DNA of 49,347 nucleotides from an uncultured Collinsella sp. (GCA_958348225.1 CATVYG010000014.1:1-49347); one strand, 5' to 3'. Counted from the first letter of the stretch, positions 7,721 to 16,874 are shown. A program made the numbers and translations. The notes: generated by a model not told the origin, from the sequence alone.

Positions 7721-9424
7721 TTAGCCCAGCAGGCTCAGGCCAACAGAGACAAACGCCAGGATAACGCCGACGATGGACTCGCCGCCGAGCAGGCCGCTGG
7801 CGACAACCAGACCCTGTTCCTGGAAGGCGGCGTCCTTGGCAGCCCTCTCCTCGTCAGAAAGACCAGCGGTGGCGTCGCGGTGGGCGGACCACTTGTCGTA
7901 GGCGAGTTTGACGCAGGAGCCCAGGAATGCCGTGAGCGACATGTAGAACGGCAGGTACACGCCCAGACCGATCATCATGGCCGGAATCCCGAGCCAGTAC
8001 ATGACGATGCCGGCGATAAAGCCGCCAGCGAACCACGGCACGCTCGGGATGCCCGAGACCATGGTGGCGACAACGCTTGCCTGCGCGGCAACAAAGCTCT
8101 TGTCGGGACCAAAGGCGTCCGGACCATAGGCAGTGACGAGCGCGACCATGACGGCGGCAGCGACCAGGGCGCCCACGATGCCGCCGATGGCCTGGCCGAT
8201 CCACTGCGCACGCGGGTTGGTGCCCAGCACGGCGCCGGCCTTAAAGTCGTTCATGACGTCGCCCGCAAGGCCGCACGCCACGGCTACGATGCCGGCGATA
8301 AAGAATAGCTTGACCTGAGCGATCTGTGCGAAGGCAGCCACGATGAGCATGACGATGAGGCCAAAGATCTCCATGGGGTCGATACCCGTCTGGCCGCAGC
8401 TCTGCGCGCTCATGATGGTGGTGACAAAGGTGAACAGCGTGACGATGACGGCCGGGACGGGACCAAGGTCGAGCGCGATGGCAACGATCACGGCGATGGC
8501 TGCGGTGCCCAGGCCGATGATGCCGGCATCGAGCTTAAGGGAGCCCGAGATGAGCGACTGCTCGTTGGTGTCGGTGGAGCTGTCGGCGGCGAGGCCGCGG
8601 ACGATGCCGGTGACCTGCGGCAGGATGTCCTTAAGGACGACGGCGACGCCAAAGCCCATCATAAGGCCCATGCCGAGGGACTTGACGATGCCCTGTGCAG
8701 TCACAACGTCGAACAGACCGGCAGCGGTGCCGCCCACGATGATGCCAAAGTTGCCCAGCAGCGCGCCGGCAAACCAGAACGCGACGGGGGCGAAGCCCAC
8801 CAAAAAGCCGATGGACAGCAACATGGGCGAGTTATAGATGGCAAAGGTCACGCCGGGGATATTGAGCGTGCACAGCATGCTGGGCACCACGCCCAGAGCG
8901 TCGCGAAGCACGCTGTAGATGCCTGCGATGGCCATGGAGCCAAAGAGCTGCTTGCCGGTCTTGCCGCCGGCCTCGGTGGCGCGCAGGGTCTGAGCTGCGG
9001 CGTTGCCGGTGGGGAACTCCAGCGCGGCGTCCACGATAAAGTGACGGTGGATGAGCGCTGTCGCCAGAAGGCCCAGGATGGTGCCGGCGAGTGCCACGAT
9101 AAACATGTCGAGCCAGCTGATCTGGTCGGCATAGCCCAGCATCCAGGCGCCCGGGATGGTAAACGCCAGGCCGCCGGCGACCATGGCGCCTGCGGACATG
9201 ATGGTGTGGGTGACGTTTGCCTCGTTGAGACTGGCGTTGCCCATGAGCTTCAGGAAGAACAGCGAGATGACGGCAGCGAAAATGATCGGCCAGGGGAGTG
9301 CGCCCATCTTGAGGGCCGTGTAGGCCGAGCTTGCCGTGATGATCACGCAGCCAAGGACGCCGATGACGACGCCGCGCAGCGTGAGTTGACCGCGCATCGA
9401 GGTGCGGTTCGAGGGATTGCTCAT
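7721..9424 (-). CDS. OPT/YSL family oligopeptide transporter
   Basis: A 567-residue polytopic membrane protein of the OPT superfamily (oligopeptide, or metal-chelate, proton symporters). Family features include the N-terminal TLRGVVIGVLGCVIITASSAYTALKMGA region, the SLNEANVTHTIMSAG segment, EFPTGNAAAQTLRATEAGG, and a C-terminal SFVAAQA...PWFAGGF block. About fourteen hydrophobic helices are visible, spanning the usual bacterial length. The ATG is preceded by GGAGTATTAT on its strand. It is divergent from coaX. The substrate is not decidable from sequence alone; short peptides are the usual guess for gut bacteria. Confidence 0.88.
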   Translation of the reverse strand: MSNPSNRTSMRGQLTLRGVVIGVLGCVIITASSAYTALKMGALPWPIIFAAVISLFFLKLMGNASLNEANVTHTIMSAGAMVAGGLAFTIPGAWMLGYADQISWLDMFIVALAGTILGLLATALIHRHFIVDAALEFPTGNAAAQTLRATEAGGKTGKQLFGSMAIAGIYSVLRDALGVVPSMLCTLNIPGVTFAIYNSPMLLSIGFLVGFAPVAFWFAGALLGNFGIIVGGTAAGLFDVVTAQGIVKSLGMGLMMGFGVAVVLKDILPQVTGIVRGLAADSSTDTNEQSLISGSLKLDAGIIGLGTAAIAVIVAIALDLGPVPAVIVTLFTFVTTIMSAQSCGQTGIDPMEIFGLIVMLIVAAFAQIAQVKLFFIAGIVAVACGLAGDVMNDFKAGAVLGTNPRAQWIGQAIGGIVGALVAAAVMVALVTAYGPDAFGPDKSFVAAQASVVATMVSGIPSVPWFAGGFIAGIVMYWLGIPAMMIGLGVYLPFYMSLTAFLGSCVKLAYDKWSAHRDATAGLSDEERAAKDAAFQEQGLVVASGLLGGESIVGVILAFVSVGLSLLG

Positions 9425-9616
9425 ATAATACTCCTTTGCGTATATCCGCTTCCCCCGGGAGCGCCGCTACGGATACGGCGCGGGAAGTCGGGTTACCAAG
9501 GGCCGCCGCGTGAGCTCGCGCACGACCGCGCACCAGTATAACCGCAAGCTAGTCATTTCGGGATGACTGGTTTAGGTAGGCGATATACTGCTGGGCAGAC
9601 GAAAGGAGCGCCGACG

Positions 9617-10468
9617 ATGCTTAATGGGTGCGCATATATATTGACGGTCGACGTGGGTAACACGTTCATTCGCTTTGGTCTGTTTGCCGAGGATTCGGCT
9701 GCGGCGCAGGAATGTCCGCTTGCGACGTGCGAGATCACGACGCCGTCGAGCATCACGGTCGATGAGGCTCGCATGAGGCTCGCGCAGGTCATGGGCGCGC
9801 TGTCAGCCGATGCGGGCGTGCCGGGTGTGCTCGTTCCCGCAGCTGCAGTGCTGAGCTGCGTGGTGCCGGCGCTCGAGCGTCCGTGGAAGGCGGCACTTTC
9901 CCGCACCTGCACGGGGCGCGTGCTCACGGTGGGGCCGGGCCTCAAGACCGGCATGCCCGTCCACTACGACGACCCGGCCGAGATCGGCCCCGACCGCATC
10001 GCCGACGCCGTGGCGGCCCGGGCCGTTTACGGCTCTCCGTGCATCGTGATCGACCTGGGCACTACGACCAATATCGAGGTCATCGACGCGTGCGGTACCT
10101 TTGTGGGCGGCGTCATCGCGCCGGGTCTGGCGCTCGGCGCCCGCTCGCTCTCGGCCGCTGCGGCGCGTCTGCCGCAGGTCGAGCCTTCGGCGCCCACGCA
10201 TGTGATCGGCCGCAACACGCGCGAGGCCATGCGCTCGGGCGTGGTCTTGGGCGAGGTTGCCCGCATCGACGGCATGCTCGACATGGTGCTCGCCGAGATG
10301 CGCGCGACCAAGGCCGCGGGGGAGGACAGCGTGCCCATCGTCATTACCGGCGACGATGCCGAGGCGCTCGCGGCGTTGGTTGGCCACAGCCTGACGGTAG
10401 ATGACGCACTGACGTTGCGAGGACTCGCCGAGCTCTACCACATCAACCAAAAGCCCCGCCGCGTGTAA
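9617..10468 (+). CDS. coaX: Type III pantothenate kinase
   Basis: A 283-residue CoaX-type kinase catalysing the first step of CoA synthesis, pantothenate to 4'-phosphopantothenate. The ASKHA-fold motifs are visible: TVDVGNTFIRFGLF (phosphate 1) at the N-terminus, GPDRIADAVAA in the middle, and VIDLGTTTNIEVID (phosphate 2; the family more often has GTATT). GGVIAPGL follows. The frame opens 18 codons earlier, but ATG 9617 has GAAAGGAG in front and gives the family start. The next gene, a dCMP deaminase, begins 84 bases on and could be cotranscribed. Confidence 0.92.
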   Translation: MLNGCAYILTVDVGNTFIRFGLFAEDSAAAQECPLATCEITTPSSITVDEARMRLAQVMGALSADAGVPGVLVPAAAVLSCVVPALERPWKAALSRTCTGRVLTVGPGLKTGMPVHYDDPAEIGPDRIADAVAARAVYGSPCIVIDLGTTTNIEVIDACGTFVGGVIAPGLALGARSLSAAAARLPQVEPSAPTHVIGRNTREAMRSGVVLGEVARIDGMLDMVLAEMRATKAAGEDSVPIVITGDDAEALAALVGHSLTVDDALTLRGLAELYHINQKPRRV

Positions 10469-10552
10469 AAGTGAGGGCGCCGGCGGGACAAACGCCTCCA
10501 CCTTTCACCTGCTACAATGGGTCAAACTATTGCGATTACGGAGGTGTCTGCC

Positions 10553-11077
10553 ATGTCGGACGATCTTCATCAAACTTCGTCAGGCAAGCGCCTGGACGTC
10601 ATTAGCTGGGACGAGTTCTTTATGAGCGTGGCCATCGCCGCGCAGCGCCGCAGCAAGGACCCCAACACGCAGGTGGGTGCGTGCATCGCCAACACCAACC
10701 ACCGCATCCTTTCGGTGGGCTACAACGGTACACCCTCGGCGCTCAACGACGACTTTTTTCCGTGGGGTACGAGCGACGACCCGCTGCAGGACAAGCACAA
10801 CTACGTGGTCCATGCCGAGGCCAACGCCGTGCTCAACTACCGTGGCTCGCTCAAGGACCTCGAGGGTTCCACGGTCTACGTCACGCTGTTCCCGTGCCAC
10901 GACTGCGCCAAGATTTTGGCTCAGGTGGGCGTGGGCGAGGTCGTCTACCTGGACAACAAGTACGCCGACACCGATGACGGACGCATCAGCCGCCGCATCC
11001 TCGACTCCTGTGGCATCAGCTACCGCCAGGTCATCGTCGATGTCCAGATTGGTACCGGGGGACAGGCGCGACAGTAA
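10553..11077 (+). CDS. Deoxycytidylate (dCMP) deaminase
   Basis: A 174-residue zinc-dependent deaminase of the ComEB/dCMP deaminase family, converting dCMP to dUMP for thymidylate synthesis. The zinc site is clear: HAEANAVLNY (His ligand and catalytic Glu) and PCHDCAKIL (two Cys ligands). The N-terminal SWDEFFMSVAIAAQRRSKDP and GYNGTP segments are typical. ATG 10553 follows GGAGGTGTCTGCC and was preferred over an upstream ATG at 10517. Although some relatives are annotated comEB, no competence genes are adjacent. Confidence 0.9.
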   Translation: MSDDLHQTSSGKRLDVISWDEFFMSVAIAAQRRSKDPNTQVGACIANTNHRILSVGYNGTPSALNDDFFPWGTSDDPLQDKHNYVVHAEANAVLNYRGSLKDLEGSTVYVTLFPCHDCAKILAQVGVGEVVYLDNKYADTDDGRISRRILDSCGISYRQVIVDVQIGTGGQARQ

Positions 11078-11108
11078 TTATGCGTTGTCGCTATCTGACG
11101 ACGAACGC

Positions 11109-11139
11109 AGCTCAAAGAGCCCCGTCCCAAATTGACTAC
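11109..11139 (-). repeat. Dispersed repeat, reverse copy
   Basis: The reverse complement of 11118-11139 is identical over 22 bases to 44710-44731 (core CAATTTGGGACGGGG), and similarity continues into the flanking T/AGCT bases. It lies in the 172-base gap after the dCMP deaminase, which also holds a hairpin straight after the stop (TGCGTT / AACGCA). Looser relatives occur near 20030, 30711 and 36331. Function unknown. Confidence 0.6.
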
Positions 11140-11249
11140 TCGTGAAAGTCGCGTCTGCGCGCATGGACGGCTCGTGAGCGGGTACACGGCTGTAGTAACA
11201 TAGCTTCTGTCCGCGGGCGCGCCCGCGTAATTGTGAGAAAGGAGCCCCT

Positions 11250-11528
11250 GTGGCTGTTAACGAAGAGCTGCTTAAGAAGGTTCTTGAAGAGATTCGCCCC
11301 AACCTGCAGGCCGATGGCGGCGATATGGAGTATGTGGGCGTTGACGACGAGGGCGTCGTCAAACTGGAGCTGCAGGGCGCTTGCGCCGGCTGCCCCATGA
11401 GCTCGCTGACCCTGTCCATGGGTATTGAGCGCATCCTGAAGGAGCATGTGCCCGGCGTTACCCGAGTTGAGCAGGTCAATGCCTCCGGCGAGGCCGAGGA
11501 CCTGTACGACGAGTACGCGCCGTTCTAA
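11250..11528 (+). CDS. NifU C-terminal-type Fe-S scaffold protein
   Basis: A 92-residue protein made solely of the NifU C-terminal (Nfu) domain: the IRPNLQADGGDMEYVGV segment, then GACAGCPMSSLTL with the CxxC pair that binds an Fe-S cluster between two subunits, and the closing PGVTRVEQV. It probably carries or delivers Fe-S clusters to target enzymes in the cytoplasm. The start is GTG 11250, preceded by GAAAGGAGCCCC. No isc or suf genes are adjacent. Confidence 0.9.
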   Translation: MAVNEELLKKVLEEIRPNLQADGGDMEYVGVDDEGVVKLELQGACAGCPMSSLTLSMGIERILKEHVPGVTRVEQVNASGEAEDLYDEYAPF

Positions 11529-11637
11529 GCTGCGAAAGCTGCGGACGGCATACTCCGCATAGACGTTACGCCCAAATATGCGGCTGCGAGCGCAAGGCCC
11601 GCGGCCGCATTTGTATGTAGGGAGTAGGAGGGTCGAC

Positions 11638-12459
11638 ATGCTCAACGACTTCTACCATATGCTTGATCCCGTCGCGATTTCGGCGGGGCCTATCACGATT
11701 TACTGGTATGGTCTGGCCTATGTGGTCGGCGCCCTGCTCACGGCGGTTGTCATGTACCGCACGCAGCGTCGCTGGGGTTTTAACATCACGATTGATGACC
11801 TGACGAGTGTCGTGGTCGGCGTGGTCTTTGGCCTCATTATCGGTGCGCGCCTGTTCTACGTCGTCTTTTACGGTGATGGCTACTACTGGGCGCACCCGCT
11901 CGAGGTCTTTGCCACCAACGAGGGCGGCATGAGCTTCCACGGCGGTTTGGTGGGCGGCATTATCGGCGGCATCATCGTATGCCGCATGTATAAGCTCGAC
12001 GCATGGACTTTGGCAGACCTTGCCGTCATAGGCGCGCCGCTGGCCTTGTGCCTGGGACGCTGCGCCAACTTTGTCAACGGAGAGCTGTGGGGCAAGCCGA
12101 CCGATCTGCCATGGGGCGTGGTCTTTGGCGGGACTGCGGGCGATATGCCGCGTCACCCCTCCCAGCTCTACGAGGCATTTCTTGAGGGCATCGTGCTCTT
12201 TTGCATTCTGCAGGTGCTCAGCCGCAAAAAGCCGCTACTGCCCCAAGGCACGTTTATGGGCGTGTTTGTGATGGGTTACGGCATCGTCCGCTTCCTCATT
12301 GAGTTTGTGCGCGTGCCCGATGCGCAGCTGGGCTATCTGCTGGGTGGCGTTATCACCATGGGTCAGCTGCTGAGCCTGCCGCTCGTAATCGCGGGCCTGG
12401 CGCTCATCATCTTTGCTCGTCGCCGCAACCAGCCCCAGCGCGTCTACCTCGACGCTTAA
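11638..12459 (+). CDS. lgt: Prolipoprotein diacylglyceryl transferase
   Basis: A 273-residue membrane enzyme that transfers diacylglycerol from phosphatidylglycerol to the lipobox cysteine of prolipoproteins. Seven hydrophobic helices are visible. Family motifs include ITIYWYGLAYVVG near the start, the FHGGLVGGIIGG segment, GRCANFVNGELWG with the conserved Arg, Asn and Glu, and RHPSQLYEAF. ATG 11638 has AGGAGGG eight bases upstream and is chosen over an upstream in-frame ATG at 11578. The gene is followed by hairpin repeats and then a large membrane protein on the same strand. Confidence 0.95.
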   Translation: MLNDFYHMLDPVAISAGPITIYWYGLAYVVGALLTAVVMYRTQRRWGFNITIDDLTSVVVGVVFGLIIGARLFYVVFYGDGYYWAHPLEVFATNEGGMSFHGGLVGGIIGGIIVCRMYKLDAWTLADLAVIGAPLALCLGRCANFVNGELWGKPTDLPWGVVFGGTAGDMPRHPSQLYEAFLEGIVLFCILQVLSRKKPLLPQGTFMGVFVMGYGIVRFLIEFVRVPDAQLGYLLGGVITMGQLLSLPLVIAGLALIIFARRRNQPQRVYLDA

Positions 12460-12492
12460 CCACCAAAAAGTGAACAGGCACCTTTGTGGTGG
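12457..12492. repeat. Stop-adjacent hairpin after lgt (degenerate copy)
   Basis: Starts at the lgt stop codon. CCACCA (12460-12465) pairs with TGGTGG (12487-12492) around CAAAAAGTGAACAGG, a degraded version of the 52-bp repeat core (CAAAAAGGGACAGG). It is followed 30 bases later by a full copy in reverse orientation. Confidence 0.5.
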
Positions 12493-12521
12493 TTCGCTGG
12501 GCAACGATGACAGAACCGTAA

Positions 12522-12573
12522 CGTTTCCCCAGATAAAACCTGCCAAAATAAACCTGTCCCTTTTTGGCAGGTT
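12522..12573 (-). repeat. 52-bp hairpin repeat, reverse copy
   Basis: The reverse complement matches copies at 17395-17446 and 43471-43522 over essentially its whole length (core AAAAAGGGACAGGTTTATTT, then GGCAGG and TTATCTG). AACCTGCCAAAA and TTTTGGCAGGTT pair to form a hairpin. This copy lies just before the start of the membrane-protein gene at 12594, within its untranslated leader. Confidence 0.75.
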
Positions 12574-12593
12574 TCTAGAAAGGCTTTCGGACT

Positions 12594-14777
12594 GTGAAGG
12601 ATTCCGACCTCTCCACAACGGCTGCGCGCGACGCTGCCCGCATTGTCTGGTTTAAGCGCTACCCCGCCAAGCAGACGCTCATCGCATTTTTGCTCGCGCT
12701 GTTGGCGACCACGGCGTTTTCCATCGATCCCGCCCCGGTGTCGAGCAACGCAGTCTTGGCGATTGACCCCAAAGCCTCGGGCATGCTGTACGTGTGCTAC
12801 GAGGTGCTCCTCTCGTTTGCCGGCCATACCGACGCGGTCATGCTGCTTGCGCTTGCCTGTCTGCTCACCTTGCCGTTTCGCTACGTGTTCTTTGGCCGTG
12901 GCGACACCTGGCGTCCATCGATCATTCTGCCGTCGCTGTTCTTCGCCGTCTGCATGGTGTTCGGCCGCAGCTACGATCTCACCGACTCGGCCGAGATTGT
13001 CCTTGGCGACAAAGCCCGCATCATCTGCGCCTGGATTGGCGGCGCGGGCTGGATGCTCTTGGCGGTCGTTGCCTTCTACCTTGCCTTTGAGTGTCTAGAT
13101 TGGCTGAGCTCCCGACGTATTCCGTTTTCCGAAGCGCACTTTGGCCGCGTATGGCGTGTGACTCACGCCGTGCTCTCGGTCCATCCCTTTGCCGGGCCCT
13201 TCCTGGTGCTTATGATCGCCTGGGCGCCCACGCTCGTCGCTTCGCTGCCTGGCCTTTTTATGGGAGATACGGGCGCGCAGATTCGCCAGTGGTTCAACTA
13301 TCCTAACGGCACGAGCGACTACCTGCGTCTGCTCAATCCCAATGTGTTGCTCAACGGACATCATCCCGTAGTGCACACGGCCATTATCGGCTCGTGCGTT
13401 CAGCTGGGGCTTTCGCTGTTCAACAGCGCCAACGCAGGTCTTGCCATCTACACCTGTGCTCAGTTCGTCATTACGGCCGCCTGCATGGCCTATTCCATTT
13501 CGTCGCTGCGCAAACTGGGCGTGAGCCTGCCGGTTCGCGGTGCGATCCTGCTGTTCTTTGCGTTTATGCCGATGTTCTCTAACTACGCGGCGCTGCTCAC
13601 CAAAGACGTGCTGTTTGCCGACGCGTTCTTGGTGCTGCTGGTACAGACCGTCAAGCTCGTTGCGTGTGGCTTGCCCCGTCGTGATGCCAATGTCGAGCGA
13701 GCGGGCGAGAAAGCCCCCGTGCTCTTTGCACGCCACGACTGGCTGCTGCTCGCTCTGGGTGCCATGGGTTCCACGTTTCTGCGCAACGGCGGCCTGGTGT
13801 TTCCCCTGGCGGCATGCGTAATCGCGGCGGCGTTTTGCGCATGGGACGCGCATACGGCTCGTCGTGCAGCCAAGCAGGCCGGTGCTGCGCCTTCGGGCGC
13901 CATCTCGCGCTTCCGCTGGGTGGGAGTTCTTGCGGTGCTTGCACTCTGCCTTGCCTCTAATATGTACTTCACCAAGGTCTTTATGCCGGCACACGACATC
14001 ACGCCTGGTTCCAAGCGCGAAATCCTTTCGATTCCGTTCCAGCAGACGGCTCGTTTTGTCCAAAAGCACGACGGCCTCAACTCGGGCGTCAACCCCACGG
14101 TTAAGGAGGACGGCACCATCGTGGAGGCGCCCTGCGACGGTTTGGTGACCGACGAAGAGCGTGCCGTGATCGATCGCGTACTCAAGTACGAGAACCTGGG
14201 CCGCCGCTACAATCCCGACAAGTCCGATGCCGTCAAGAACTGCTTTAACGAGTACGCCTCGCAAGAGGACATCGATGCCTATTTTGAGGTATGGGCCCAG
14301 ATGTTTAAGAGGGATCCCGAGTGCTATATTTCGGCGCTTATCAATAACTACTATGGTTATTTTTATCCGAGCACGCGCGATGCCTGGGTCTACAGCACGG
14401 CGCGCAGTGCCGAGATTATGGCACGCCCCGATAATCTCAAGTACTTCGACTTCCATCCGGTCGATAGCAAGGTTGTGCGCTGGTGCGACCACCTGATCAA
14501 TCTGTACCGTGTAGCGGTGCAGCGCATCCCGTTTATTTCGCTCACCATGAGCTCGGCCACCTATGTGTGGATCATGATCGCCGTGGTGGTCTACCTGCTG
14601 CGTCGTCATTCATGGCGTGCGCTGGCGATCTGGGTGCCGCTGTTGGGCGTGCTTGCCGTGTGCCTGATTGGTCCGTGTAACGGATCGACCTACATGCGCT
14701 ACCTGTATCCGGTCATCGCCTGCATGCCCTTCGCCATCGGCGCCACCGTCACCCGCAGCGACTTCCTCTGGTCCTAA
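12594..14777 (+). CDS. Large polytopic membrane protein (DUF6020-like)
   Basis: A 727-residue membrane protein with about twelve hydrophobic helices and one large extracytoplasmic region (about residues 465-625) between the last helix groups. Its layout, with an early short loop LFMGDTGAQIRQWFNYP and the NGHHPVVHTAIIG segment, resembles GT-C-type glycosyltransferase membrane proteins and the DUF6020 family; this is a fold-level guess. The start is GTG 12594, with GAAAGG ten bases upstream. The function is unknown; transfer of a lipid-linked sugar to wall polymers is one possibility. It follows lgt with repeats between. Confidence 0.75.
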   Translation: MKDSDLSTTAARDAARIVWFKRYPAKQTLIAFLLALLATTAFSIDPAPVSSNAVLAIDPKASGMLYVCYEVLLSFAGHTDAVMLLALACLLTLPFRYVFFGRGDTWRPSIILPSLFFAVCMVFGRSYDLTDSAEIVLGDKARIICAWIGGAGWMLLAVVAFYLAFECLDWLSSRRIPFSEAHFGRVWRVTHAVLSVHPFAGPFLVLMIAWAPTLVASLPGLFMGDTGAQIRQWFNYPNGTSDYLRLLNPNVLLNGHHPVVHTAIIGSCVQLGLSLFNSANAGLAIYTCAQFVITAACMAYSISSLRKLGVSLPVRGAILLFFAFMPMFSNYAALLTKDVLFADAFLVLLVQTVKLVACGLPRRDANVERAGEKAPVLFARHDWLLLALGAMGSTFLRNGGLVFPLAACVIAAAFCAWDAHTARRAAKQAGAAPSGAISRFRWVGVLAVLALCLASNMYFTKVFMPAHDITPGSKREILSIPFQQTARFVQKHDGLNSGVNPTVKEDGTIVEAPCDGLVTDEERAVIDRVLKYENLGRRYNPDKSDAVKNCFNEYASQEDIDAYFEVWAQMFKRDPECYISALINNYYGYFYPSTRDAWVYSTARSAEIMARPDNLKYFDFHPVDSKVVRWCDHLINLYRVAVQRIPFISLTMSSATYVWIMIAVVVYLLRRHSWRALAIWVPLLGVLAVCLIGPCNGSTYMRYLYPVIACMPFAIGATVTRSDFLWS

Positions 14778-14811
14778 CTTGGTGCATTGGGGTCAGGTTT
14801 CTTTGCACCAA
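14775..14811. repeat. Stop-adjacent hairpin after the membrane-protein gene
   Basis: Starts at the stop codon. TTGGTGCA (14779-14786) pairs with TGCACCAA (14804-14811) around GGGGTCAGGTTT, which resembles the GGGACAGGTTT core of the 52-bp repeat. The stem sequence differs entirely from the other copies while the layout is kept. Confidence 0.5.
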
Positions 14812-14941
14812 AGGGGACATCATCACGACGCCTTCATTTTGGGGTTTATCTCGCAGGCCAGTAGGTATATCATAACGACGTTTGTTTATATTGCCCGAGC
14901 ATCTGCGCTGGGCTTTAGGTCGAAACCGATAGGAGACACGT

Positions 14942-15748
14942 ATGTCCGGACACTCTAAGTGGGCCACAACCAAGCATCGTAAGGGCGCGCAGGACGCCAA
15001 GCGTTCCGCCCTCTTCTCCAAGCTCAGCCGCAACATCACCGTTGCTGCCCGTCTCGGCGGTGACCCGCTGCCCGAGAACAACGCCAGCCTCGCCGCTGCT
15101 GTTGCCAAGGCCAAGGCTCAGTCCATGCCTAAGGACAAGATCAAGTCCGCTATCGACAAGGCTTTTGGTTCGGGTGCCGATGCCGCCGTCTACGAGAACA
15201 TCGTGTACGAGGGCTACGGTCCCGCCGGTGTCGCCGTCTACGTCGACTGCCTGACCGACAACCGCAACCGTACCGCCGCTGATGTCCGTTCCGCCTTCTC
15301 CCACGCTGGTGGCAACCTGGGCACCTCCGGCTCCGTCGCCTTCCAGTTTGAGCGTAAGGGCCAGATCGTCGTCGCCAAGGAGATCCTGGACGAGAACGCC
15401 AAGAAGGAGACCATGATTGCCAACGGTGCTGCCGGTGACGAGGATGAGTTCATGATGGCCATCGCCGAGGCCGGTGGCGAGGACTACGAGGATGCCGGCG
15501 AGGAGTGGATCGTCTGGACTACTGCCAACGAGGTCATGGCTGTCTCCAAGGCGCTCGAGGAGCAGGGCGTCCAGGTCAAGGGCTCCGAGACCACCATGGT
15601 CCCGACCACCCCGACCGAGGTCTCCGGCGCCGACGCCAAGAAGGTTCAGCGCCTCATCGACCGTCTTGAGGAGCTCGACGACGTCCAGGATGTTTACAGC
15701 ACCATGGACATGACCGACGAGGTCATCGCTGCCCTCGAGGAGGAGTAG
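14942..15748 (+). CDS. YebC/PmpR (TACO1) family regulatory protein
   Basis: A 268-residue YebC-family protein. The start MSGHSKWATTKHRKGAQDAKR is diagnostic (usually MSGHSKWANIKHRK), followed by LFSKLSRNITVAAR and YEGYGPAGVAVYVDCLTDNRNRT. The family acts as transcriptional regulators in some bacteria and as a translation factor helping at proline stretches in others. It is about 20-25 residues longer than usual, with an acidic insert near residues 165-190 (EDYEDAGEEW). GATAGGAGACACGT provides the ribosome site. Codon bias is strong (C-ending), which suggests high expression. Confidence 0.93.
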   Translation: MSGHSKWATTKHRKGAQDAKRSALFSKLSRNITVAARLGGDPLPENNASLAAAVAKAKAQSMPKDKIKSAIDKAFGSGADAAVYENIVYEGYGPAGVAVYVDCLTDNRNRTAADVRSAFSHAGGNLGTSGSVAFQFERKGQIVVAKEILDENAKKETMIANGAAGDEDEFMMAIAEAGGEDYEDAGEEWIVWTTANEVMAVSKALEEQGVQVKGSETTMVPTTPTEVSGADAKKVQRLIDRLEELDDVQDVYSTMDMTDEVIAALEEE

Positions 15749-15817
15749 CGCCCGCACGGGTTAAGCCGTGCATATCTGGGCATAATGAAGCGAGCATGCA
15801 AGCCTCGTGGAATAGAT

Positions 15818-15859
15818 GAGCCGGATCCGCGTGCGTAGAGCACCGGACCCGGCTCTTTT
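15818..15859 (+). terminator. Terminator after yebC
   Basis: GAGCCGGATCCG pairs with CGGACCCGGCTC (one internal mismatch), followed by TTTTAT. It ends the yebC unit before the envelope-stress operon. A smaller hairpin (GCACGG / CCGTGC) lies just after the yebC stop. Confidence 0.8.
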
Positions 15860-15914
15860 ATAATGATGCGAACCGTTTTGCATTTCGAGAGCCGAGATTT
15901 GAAGGGAGCGCCAC

Positions 15915-16460
15915 GTGCGCGTACTCAAACGAGCCCTAGCGATTGTGTATCTTGCCGCCGCCATCGTGGCGCTGGGTACGCTTGTCTGCCAGTTTTGGGG
16001 GCCGTATACGTATCGCTTTATGCTGCTGATGCGCGACCCCATGCCGCGCATTGTCGTGACGGCATGCGGCGGAGTTGTGGCGATCGGCGTGCTGGTAAGC
16101 TTCTTTCGCCTGATGTTTGCTCGTCGCGAGCCGTCCTGCGTGCATCCGGCGGGGGAGCGCAATATCGAGGTTACCCTTGCGGCGCTTTCTTCGTGTGCCA
16201 GGGCTGCTGCAGAGCGCGACGATCGCGTGATGATCGAGCATGTCGAGGCCCGCGTCCAAGGTTCCGACGATTCGCACGTCCGTTTTAAGGTCGAGGCTAT
16301 CGCGCTTGACGATAAGGACGTGGCATCTCTGGCTACCGCGATGCAGCAGCGCATCGAGGAAGCTTGCGACACCATGCTCGGCACGCCGGGTACGACCACG
16401 CGCGTCCGTTTTTTGCCGTCCAAGACTACCGTCCAGACCGTGGAGGTTTCCGGTGAGTGA
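15915..16460 (+). CDS. amaP: Alkaline shock response membrane anchor protein AmaP
   Basis: A 181-residue AmaP-type protein with two N-terminal transmembrane helices (about residues 8-28 and 45-67) and a cytoplasmic C-terminal domain resembling Asp23 (NIEVTLAALSSCARAAAERDD onward). In staphylococci AmaP holds the abundant Asp23 protein at the membrane. The start is GTG 15915 after GAAGGGAGC. It overlaps the next gene by 8 bases and is followed by asp23, so the three form an operon with the expected function. Confidence 0.88.
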   Translation: MRVLKRALAIVYLAAAIVALGTLVCQFWGPYTYRFMLLMRDPMPRIVVTACGGVVAIGVLVSFFRLMFARREPSCVHPAGERNIEVTLAALSSCARAAAERDDRVMIEHVEARVQGSDDSHVRFKVEAIALDDKDVASLATAMQQRIEEACDTMLGTPGTTTRVRFLPSKTTVQTVEVSGE

Positions 16461-16830
16461 TACCAATCAAGATAAGACCGCTCGCACGCCGCGCCTGACG
16501 ATTGACCAGAGCGCCACGCCGGCGAGCGAACCTGTTGATTCCAAAGCAGAGGCAACTGAGTTACAAGACGCGGCGGCCGCGGATTTTGACGAGGCTATGG
16601 GTCTCATCAAGGGTACGGGCGCTGCCATCTGGAGCTATGCTGTGCGTCATCCCAACACCACGCTCGGTGCCGTCGCTGGCTTTATCCTTGCCGTGTTGGT
16701 GCTCACGCTCGGCCTGTGGGACACGCTCGTCATTGCATTCTTCGTGCTGATCGGCGCCGTGATCGGCCAAATTCGCGACGGCGAAAACGGGATCGTCAAC
16801 TTCTTCGGCCGTCTGTTTAGCGGCCGCTAA
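16453..16830 (+). CDS. DUF2273-like small membrane protein
   Basis: A 125-residue protein: a hydrophilic N-terminal half, then two hydrophobic helices (TTLGAVAGFILAVLVLTLGL and LVIAFFVLIGAVIGQIRDG) and a short FFGRLFSGR tail. The helices match the DUF2273 small membrane proteins that sit between amaP and asp23 in Gram-positive operons. The start is GTG 16453 (VSDTNQDK), with TGGAGG upstream inside the end of amaP. Family members usually lack the roughly 60-residue polar leader seen here. Confidence 0.8.
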   Translation: MSDTNQDKTARTPRLTIDQSATPASEPVDSKAEATELQDAAAADFDEAMGLIKGTGAAIWSYAVRHPNTTLGAVAGFILAVLVLTLGLWDTLVIAFFVLIGAVIGQIRDGENGIVNFFGRLFSGR

Positions 16831-16874
16831 TATGTATTCGACTGCCGCATCCGCGGCAGGCATAAGGAGGAACC

